Of a stretch of DNA of 6,153 nt, positions 5,720 to 6,153 are shown piece by piece. A program made the translations under genes and the position numbers. Position 1 is the first letter of the stretch, and each line of letters begins with the position of its first letter. Source of the DNA: a bacterium (GTDB lineage Bacteria > Vulcanimicrobiota > Vulcanimicrobiia > Vulcanimicrobiales > SCRA01); NCBI GenBank assembly GCA_028869325.1, contig JAGWST010000336.1, positions 1-6,153 of the forward strand. Reading direction: 5' to 3'. The notes under the pieces are model-generated. The model saw only the letters and a program-made list of their open reading frames with translations, made no database searches and was not told the DNA's origin.

Positions 5720-6153
5720 TAGAGGCGCCAATCGATTCCCCGCTCGTCGGCGGTTGCGATGGCCTCCTCGTAACCGGCGTCGGCATGCCGGATGACGCCG
5801 ATGCCGGGATCCGTGGTGAGCACGGCGGCGAGCTTGGCTTGCGCCAGATCCGTGCCGTCGGCGACCACCACCATGCCCGCGTGCTGCGAGTAGCCGATCC
5901 CGACGCCGCCGCCGTGGTGGATCGAGATCCATGAGGCGCCGGCCGCCGTGTTGAGCAGCGCGTTCAGCAGCGGCCAATCGGCGACCGCGTCCGTGCCGTC
6001 CCGCATCGCCTCCGTCTCGCGGTAGGGCGAGGCGACCGACCCCGCGTCGAGATGGTCGCGCCCGATCACGATCGGCGCGCGCACCCGGCCGCTGCGCACC
6101 AGCGCGTTGAAGGCAAGCCCTGCGCGGTGGCGATCGCCGAGCCCCAGCCAGCA
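5719..6153 (-). CDS. hutU: Urocanate hydratase (urocanase), C-terminal part
   Basis: The last 144 codons are present; the N-terminal three quarters lie beyond the right edge. Urocanase adds water to urocanate, giving 4-imidazolone-5-propionate, and uses tightly bound NAD+ as an electrophile. The fragment opens with CWLGLGDR, the end of the family signature around the conserved cysteine (usually in RICW), then has [37 protein letters not shown], the glycine-rich [16 protein letters not shown] and [15 protein letters not shown]. All are highly conserved in urocanases, so identity is nearly certain. The end (ERGIDWRL, then TAG) is about normal in length, so the adjacent palindrome has not visibly truncated it, although it supplies the last base of the stop codon. 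A GTG at 6099 is internal. hutI follows on the same strand. Confidence 0.97.
   Translation of the reverse strand, partial: CWLGLGDRHRAGLAFNALVRSGRVRAPIVIGRDHLDAGSVASPYRETEAMRDGTDAVADWPLLNALLNTAAGASWISIHHGGGVGIGYSQHAGMVVVADGTDLAQAKLAAVLTTDPGIGVIRHADAGYEEAIATADERGIDWRL

Overview
The window is 6.15 kb of gene-dense, GC-rich (visibly well above 60%) bacterial DNA with every supported gene on the minus strand. It reads from right to left as two adjacent gene sets: a histidine-utilisation (hut) cluster, then a TetR-controlled EmrA/EmrB-type drug-efflux operon. The EmrA-type periplasmic adaptor points to a diderm host. The genes do not fix the phylum. Codon use fits a high-GC proteobacterium or a less-cultured diderm phylum, but that is only an impression.

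Hut part (6153 to 2209): the C-terminal 144 residues of urocanase (hutU, cut by the window edge); a 160-bp quasi-palindromic element; imidazolonepropionase (hutI); a COG0402-type amidohydrolase with several HutF-like motifs (candidate formimidoylglutamate deiminase); and a class A beta-lactamase-fold serine hydrolase with no signal peptide and no recognisable ExxLN motif. The last three genes are joined by ATGA stop/start overlaps, so they are probably translationally coupled. Together they would convert urocanate to imidazolonepropionate (HutU), then to formimidoylglutamate (HutI), then to N-formylglutamate (HutF-like). The hydrolase's role is unknown.

Efflux part (2200 to 1): a TTGACA promoter element and an overlapping GTAAG/CTTAC inverted repeat precede a TetR-family regulator. 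It is joined by another ATGA overlap to a long EmrA/HlyD-type membrane-fusion protein, followed after 23 bp by the first 67 codons of an EmrB/QacA-type (DHA2) transporter that runs off the left edge. This is a standard self-regulated efflux layout.

The most unusual item is the element at 5560-5719. It has perfect 20-bp inverted arms, a partly decayed stem, and a 16-bp palindrome exactly at its centre. It fills the hutU-hutI junction, contributes the last base of the hutU stop codon, and carries the annotated ATG and first codons of hutI. It looks like a MITE or other palindromic repeat that has taken on a role in the operon. No tRNA, rRNA, CRISPR array or intact insertion sequence was seen, and no gap without a gene exceeds 300 bp.
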